Below are positions 47,634 to 51,602 of a stretch of 51,602 nucleotides of DNA, piece after piece (within the stretch, counting starts at the first letter, position 1; each line of letters begins with the position of its first letter). This DNA comes from Candidatus Levybacteria bacterium CG2_30_37_29 (GTDB taxonomy: Bacteria > Patescibacteriota > Microgenomatia > Levybacterales > GWA1-39-11). Both the position numbers and the translations under genes were made by a program. The notes under the pieces were generated by a model. It was not told where the DNA came from. It did no database searches and worked only from the letters and a program-made list of their open reading frames with translations. Location of the stretch: assembly GCA_001873215.1 (NCBI GenBank), contig MNYS01000006.1:120839-172440 (forward strand), written 5' to 3'.

Positions 47634-50603
47634 ATGGATGAAGAACCGCAACCATCATCACCATCAAAATTTAGTGGATTAAAAAGAGTGTTTGGTAGGG
47701 CAGAACCTACCAAACCAAATTCTGGCGGTGAAATAAAAGCACCCGCAGTAGAAAATGGCAAGAAGATTGAGGGAGTTGCAACAGACCAGAAATTACTGCA
47801 GTTTTTCTATGAGCTGAAAGGCGTTGATGCTCATGCTATTGCTACTGATAGTTTTCTAGATAAATCCCGTGACGAGTATAATGCAGCATGGTTAACACGG
47901 GAGTTGGTGCAAAATTTTGTTGACCATAACCCTCAATATCCAGGAACACTTGACGGAGTTAGTTTTACTAGCGAGCCTCTGAAAAGTGGTGGAAGAAGAT
48001 TTCGTATTGAAGGTGGTTGGCCTTTTGAAGATCCTACAGGCGTTTTAAGTCCGCATTCGGATAAGCCAGAAGATAGAAATACTGCAGGGGGAAATGGTAT
48101 TGGTCTCAAGCAAACCGCTATTCGTCTGATAAGAGATTTTGGTGTACAAAGATTTGAAATTGATGGTGAAGGCTGGGTTGCTAATTATCGTTTGGCCAAA
48201 GCAGCTGACGTAAATGATGATTGGGCAAATATGCCCGGACAAGTCCCTTTGCATAAAGTTAAACACGACTGGTTATTAGCAGACATTAAAAAGAGCAAAC
48301 CTACGGGTAGAAACGCATATATTATTGAAACAGCTAACCCTGATGTAATCAAAGCACTTGAACAATTACCTACGCTTGGAGTATCTAACGAGAACCCCTA
48401 TCTACAGAATATGGATTTCCAAAATAAGTTTGGAGGTATTAAGTGGCTTCCTAAATCTGAAGGAATTGAGCCAGATAAAGGACGCCTTTTTATTAATGGG
48501 CAGGTCATGAATTATAAAGAAAAAGGCGCTACTGCAGAAGATTATTGGGTAGGTCCTGAATCCGCTACGATTCAGCTTAACAACTTAAAATACAAAATGA
48601 GTATCGATAGACCTCCAGTTAATCCATTTGAACTAAGTCGCTATCTGGATGATATGGTTCAAGCTATGTCAAAAGATGAAATGGTAGAGCAGTTAAAACG
48701 CTCCGAACATTTGTGGGCAGGACATGTAGATTCTAAATATGGAACCGATAGGCAAGGAGCCTTTGTGGTTGTTGAGAAATTAGCAAGGACTCTTCCTTAT
48801 AAAGGTTACGACCGTGGAGAGTGGCAGAAACATTTTGCTGGTAAAAATTATATAGCGCGGGATAGAGGTGTAAGCGACAGCCAGGTAAGAGAATTAGAAG
48901 AGCAGGGATTTATTGTTTGCCCTGGATATTTGGAACAAGTAGGAATGCCGTCAGCTAGCAGTAAGTTAAGCAATGAAGAAACAGCCAGTAATGAAACCCC
49001 ACAAGTTCCTCAACACAAACGAGAACAATTTGTTCAAGAGTATGGTATGGAAGTAGCTTGTGAGGAATTTCCTGATATTAAAGACCCCTCTCAATTCATT
49101 AGCGTGATTAGTAAAAAGTTGGGTGGCCAAGTCACTGCAATAGAAGGAAATGGTAGCAATCCTAATGTTGTTCGTTTGATGTTAAAAGGAGACATACCGA
49201 GAGAATTACTATTTCATGCATTACCAAAGCCAAAAGAAGATAACCAGAAATTAGTATACCTATTAAGAGGAATGGCAGCTTACGGATTAGAGAAAGGTAT
49301 ATTTAAAAAAATATTCACATCACAAGGAGATTTTTTAACAACATTTGGTTTGAATTATGATTTTGTTACTAAAGAAAATAATCTGCTCGTGCGCAATATA
49401 CCAAACGGAAGCGACAAAGGTGTATTCGTAGAAATAGAGTTAAATGATAAATATTTGCAGAAGTTTCAAAATGCTTTTACGCAAGATGAGGCCGCAAGAG
49501 CAAGTGGAAAAACAAAGGAAATGGTATCTAGGGAAGCTCCGTTACCAACCGGAGAACTAAATATCTCCTCAACAGGCAGTGATAGCAAACAATCAGTAGA
49601 AGTAGATATCACTAGAGCGATTGAAGTTAAAGCATGGACTAATGAGCAAGAACAAATTTATCAAGCAGCTGTAAGAAAAAACCCTACAGAATTGTCAGAC
49701 CAAGAAAAACTTATTATTCAGAAACGAGAACAATTAAAACAAGAATTTGGTCGTGTGCCGGTGGCGCAACCTGAAATTCCCGATATTGAAAAGAAAGGAA
49801 ATATTATTCAAAAGGAAGCAACTATGTCTAACTCTGAAAAAACACGAGTATCACAAATGGAAGCTCAATTACCAGGAATACTTGAAGCAGTAAACAAGCT
49901 GGAGGAAATGGTACCAGAGCCAACTGTAGCAGAACTTACTGGACAAAGTCCTGTTGAAAAATACCTACAGTGGCGACAATCTGACCAATTTTATGGTCAA
50001 TTAGGAGATAATGCTGGATACTTAACAGGGAAACATTTAATCGAATTGATTGAAGAACAAAACCAAGCAGATATTTCAAGCGTAGAATCTATCCGTGAAG
50101 AATCACCAGAGGATATAATTCTTGGTGCTCTGCGAAGTAAGCTAAAGAAAATAGTAGAGAGAATGAATCCAGCTGAAGACGAAGTTGATGATTTTGAAAT
50201 TGTTCTTGAGCCAACAGAAAAGCAGCTGGCACAACTTGGGTTATTAAGATTATATTCACAGTTAACTACAAATGTTGCATTACCTAATGACCTTTTCGTT
50301 TATAAGGGAACTGGTAGTAAAGGAATAAATCTTGGTCAAAAGGCGATTGGTATACACGAATCTCTCTTTGGCGTTAAATTCACTGAAGCTATGAGAACAT
50401 TCACACATGAGGTAGCACATAATTATCCTGAAGCTGAAGATCATGGGAACATGTTCCGTCATGCTATGGAATCTTTGTTTGCAGCTACAATTGATAGAGT
50501 CACCAATATAGCCATAAAGTTAGATTCTGGTCAGGCTACGACATCCGAAGAAAGAGTAATTTTGGATATGCAAAGAGAATGGGATAGCATCCTTGCTACA
50601 TAA
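47634..50603 (+). CDS. GHKL-ATPase fused to HExxH metalloprotease-like domain
   Basis: From the ATG at 47634 (MDEEPQPSSPSKF) it has 989 residues; an ATG at 47604 is less likely. An N-terminal GHKL (HSP90/histidine-kinase-type) ATPase region (about 65-380) has the N-box WLTRELVQNFVDHNP and the G2 box AGGNGIGLKQTAIRL; the G1 Asp is not obvious (IEGGWPFED). A middle region follows, then a Gln/Glu/Lys-rich helical part. The C-terminal domain has THEVAHNYPEAEDHGNMFRH, that is, H-E-x-x-H plus a downstream Glu/His, as in zincin-like peptidases. No signal peptide or membrane helix. ATP-controlled proteolysis is a fair inference. Its codon use is somewhat richer in CAA/GAA than the neighbours. It lies next to transposase debris, so it may be a mobile or defence gene. 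Confidence 0.7.
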   Translation: MDEEPQPSSPSKFSGLKRVFGRAEPTKPNSGGEIKAPAVENGKKIEGVATDQKLLQFFYELKGVDAHAIATDSFLDKSRDEYNAAWLTRELVQNFVDHNPQYPGTLDGVSFTSEPLKSGGRRFRIEGGWPFEDPTGVLSPHSDKPEDRNTAGGNGIGLKQTAIRLIRDFGVQRFEIDGEGWVANYRLAKAADVNDDWANMPGQVPLHKVKHDWLLADIKKSKPTGRNAYIIETANPDVIKALEQLPTLGVSNENPYLQNMDFQNKFGGIKWLPKSEGIEPDKGRLFINGQVMNYKEKGATAEDYWVGPESATIQLNNLKYKMSIDRPPVNPFELSRYLDDMVQAMSKDEMVEQLKRSEHLWAGHVDSKYGTDRQGAFVVVEKLARTLPYKGYDRGEWQKHFAGKNYIARDRGVSDSQVRELEEQGFIVCPGYLEQVGMPSASSKLSNEETASNETPQVPQHKREQFVQEYGMEVACEEFPDIKDPSQFISVISKKLGGQVTAIEGNGSNPNVVRLMLKGDIPRELLFHALPKPKEDNQKLVYLLRGMAAYGLEKGIFKKIFTSQGDFLTTFGLNYDFVTKENNLLVRNIPNGSDKGVFVEIELNDKYLQKFQNAFTQDEAARASGKTKEMVSREAPLPTGELNISSTGSDSKQSVEVDITRAIEVKAWTNEQEQIYQAAVRKNPTELSDQEKLIIQKREQLKQEFGRVPVAQPEIPDIEKKGNIIQKEATMSNSEKTRVSQMEAQLPGILEAVNKLEEMVPEPTVAELTGQSPVEKYLQWRQSDQFYGQLGDNAGYLTGKHLIELIEEQNQADISSVESIREESPEDIILGALRSKLKKIVERMNPAEDEVDDFEIVLEPTEKQLAQLGLLRLYSQLTTNVALPNDLFVYKGTGSKGINLGQKAIGIHESLFGVKFTEAMRTFTHEVAHNYPEAEDHGNMFRHAMESLFAATIDRVTNIAIKLDSGQATTSEERVILDMQREWDSILAT

Positions 50604-50694
50604 ACTTATTTATTACCGCTATAATTTTTACCCACTCTCAAGCTCACTATTTTTTTCTATTTAATATTTAGCTTCAATAAGGTACAATAGTCAA

Positions 50695-50802
50695 ATGAAT
50701 CTATCTGTTGGAATTGTCGGGTTGCCGAATGTGGGGAAATCCACTTTGTTTAACGCGCTTTTGAAAAAGCAGCATATTATTATCTATGCAAGTATATGTT
50801 AA
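50695..50802 (+). pseudogene. ychF: Truncated 5' end of ychF (Obg-like GTPase)
   Basis: MNLSVGIVGLPNVGKSTLFN is the start of the YchF GTPase, with the P-loop G-L-P-N-V-G-K-S-T. After ALLKKQ (codon ending 50772) similarity stops: YchF would go on with a sequence like VLAANYPFATIEPN, but here HIIIYASIC and a stop follow. Only 35 codons remain, so the gene is broken, most simply by insertion of the sequence that follows. Confidence 0.75.
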
Positions 50803-51302
50803 GTGAAGAAGAGTTAAAATATTTAAAAAAAATCCCGCAAAATAAAAAGGTAAATTTTTTTCCTTACGATTCTAAAACTACACAACTTGTAGATAATATT
50901 ATTAAAAAAATTAAAATCAAAATTCTTGACCTAGAGATAAAATTTATAGGTGCCAGTGCGCTAAAAATTTCAGGTCAAGGAGATTTTGACATTTATGTTC
51001 TTTGTCAAAGAGAAAAATTTAAACATTATGTTACTAAGCTAATAGATATTTTTGGAAAACCTATTTTTCAGGGTGATTATATTCAATGGGAGTTTAAAGT
51101 TGGCAGTCACGACGTAGAGCTATATTTAACTGATCCGTCTGATGAAACTGTAAAAGACCAATTTAAGATATTTGAAATGTTAACAAAAGACAAAAAACTT
51201 CTTCTTAAATATGAACATCTAAAGGAAGCGGCAAAAGATTTGCCTTACAAAGAATATCAAAGAAAAAAATATGAATTTTATAATAAGTTACTTGATAAAT
51301 AA
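50796..51302 (+). CDS. GrpB-like nucleotidyltransferase-fold protein
   Basis: A 168-residue protein of the nucleotidyltransferase superfamily, GrpB-like: LEIKFIGASALKISGQGDFDIYVL with the G-A-S and D-x-D pattern, then KLIDIFGKPIFQGDYIQWEFKVGSHDVELYL and the helical end LLLKYEHLKEAAKDLPYKEYQRKKYEFYNKLL. Its ATG overlaps the end of the truncated ychF. GrpB-type proteins have no settled function; antitoxin-like and tRNA-related roles are suggested for relatives. It may be cargo carried by the element that broke ychF. Confidence 0.75.
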   Translation: MLSEEELKYLKKIPQNKKVNFFPYDSKTTQLVDNIIKKIKIKILDLEIKFIGASALKISGQGDFDIYVLCQREKFKHYVTKLIDIFGKPIFQGDYIQWEFKVGSHDVELYLTDPSDETVKDQFKIFEMLTKDKKLLLKYEHLKEAAKDLPYKEYQRKKYEFYNKLLDK

Positions 51303-51398
51303 ACTTTAAAGTACAATGTTTAAAAATAATACGCTTTTAAATTAGCGTTCAAAAGTGGTAGTATACAAGTATAATATTTACCTTGGGTCTAGACAACT

Positions 51399-51602
51399 TT
51401 AGAGCGAATTTTCTCTAAAGTTTTTCAGTAACTCCTTATACATAATACCACCTCTGTTATTAAAACGGAACTCTGATTCTTTTAAGTGGAGAAGAAATTT
51501 GGTTTTATGGATACCATTAAGTTTATTCATCCGTCTTTTAGTATATGACCAAAATGATTCAATCCCATTGACATGGTTTTTTCCTCGGGCAAATTCATTC
51601 TC
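51399..51602 (-). CDS. IS1595-family (ISXO2-like) transposase, partial
   Basis: The minus-strand frame runs in from the right edge and stops at 51399-51401. The 67 visible residues contain HVNGIESFWSYTKRRMNKLNG and LKESEFRFNNR, the C-terminal DDE-domain signature (with the third acidic residue in N-G-I-E-S-F-W) of ISXO2-like transposases. The rest of the gene is outside the window. The element end may be near 51384-51400, where GGGTCTAGACAACTTT follows the coding end. It could be the cause of the ychF disruption. Confidence 0.9.
   Translation of the reverse strand, partial: ENEFARGKNHVNGIESFWSYTKRRMNKLNGIHKTKFLLHLKESEFRFNNRGGIMYKELLKNFRENSL

Overview
The window looks like a chromosomal piece of a Patescibacteria (Candidate Phyla Radiation) genome, most likely of the Microgenomates (OP11) type. 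The reasons are: a stand-alone 16S rRNA gene carrying several insertions; AT-rich DNA with the standard code; many secreted proteins with Thr-Pro linkers and a shared hydrophobic N-terminus followed by a Q-D-[IT]-R-Q-x-A motif; two REP-associated (RAYT) transposases; and many short conserved genes of unknown function. The lineage call is inference from these traits, not from a tree.

Layout. Positions 1-1206 hold a partial O-antigen-ligase-like membrane protein (minus). Positions 1428-4417 hold mreB, a JAMM-like protein, a relic of a second mreB 3' end, and a beta-lactamase-fold serine hydrolase. The 16S rRNA gene (about 5927-8680) has its own promoter, leader, processing stem and terminator and no linked 23S. 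It is interrupted by a GIY-YIG ORF in the V1 hairpin, by an AU-rich hairpin insert in helix 26, and by an intron at the decoding site with group II features (domain V-like hairpin, ...AU 3' end) that encodes a LAGLIDADG protein.

Positions 9953-17701 (minus) encode a large two-barrel glycoside hydrolase with a dockerin-like C-terminus, a cohesin-domain protein, a cohesin plus dockerin protein and a second dockerin-like protein. Together these look like a small cell-surface cohesin/dockerin assembly. tRNA-Cys and tRNA-Ile lie among them. A RAYT with its palindromes, dcd, membrane and CBS-methyltransferase genes, glyA and uppS follow. Positions 24543-31204 (minus) form a second surface-protein block: vWA, cohesin, DUF192 and several Thr-Pro-rich membrane-anchored proteins. 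A second RAYT with flanking palindromes ends this part.

Positions 32547-36806 are a housekeeping stretch (rpsB, tsf, rseP-like, frr, recR). rpsB is preceded by a consensus promoter and a possible pseudoknotted leader RNA. Next come small surface or regulatory genes, including a Crp/Fnr-type regulator with a palindromic operator in the divergent promoter it shares with two tiny genes; an FKBP isomerase; AlkD-like repair; a bactofilin-like membrane protein; a triple zinc-ribbon protein; a CofE-like ligase; a YjbQ protein; and a C39-like peptidase.

The right end (47634-51602) holds a 989-residue GHKL-ATPase joined to an HExxH metalloprotease-like domain, the truncated 5' end of ychF, a GrpB-like nucleotidyltransferase and the end of an IS1595-type transposase. 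This end therefore looks rearranged and accessory. Several genes have a -10 hexamer only 6-8 nt before the start codon, so leaderless transcription is likely common here.
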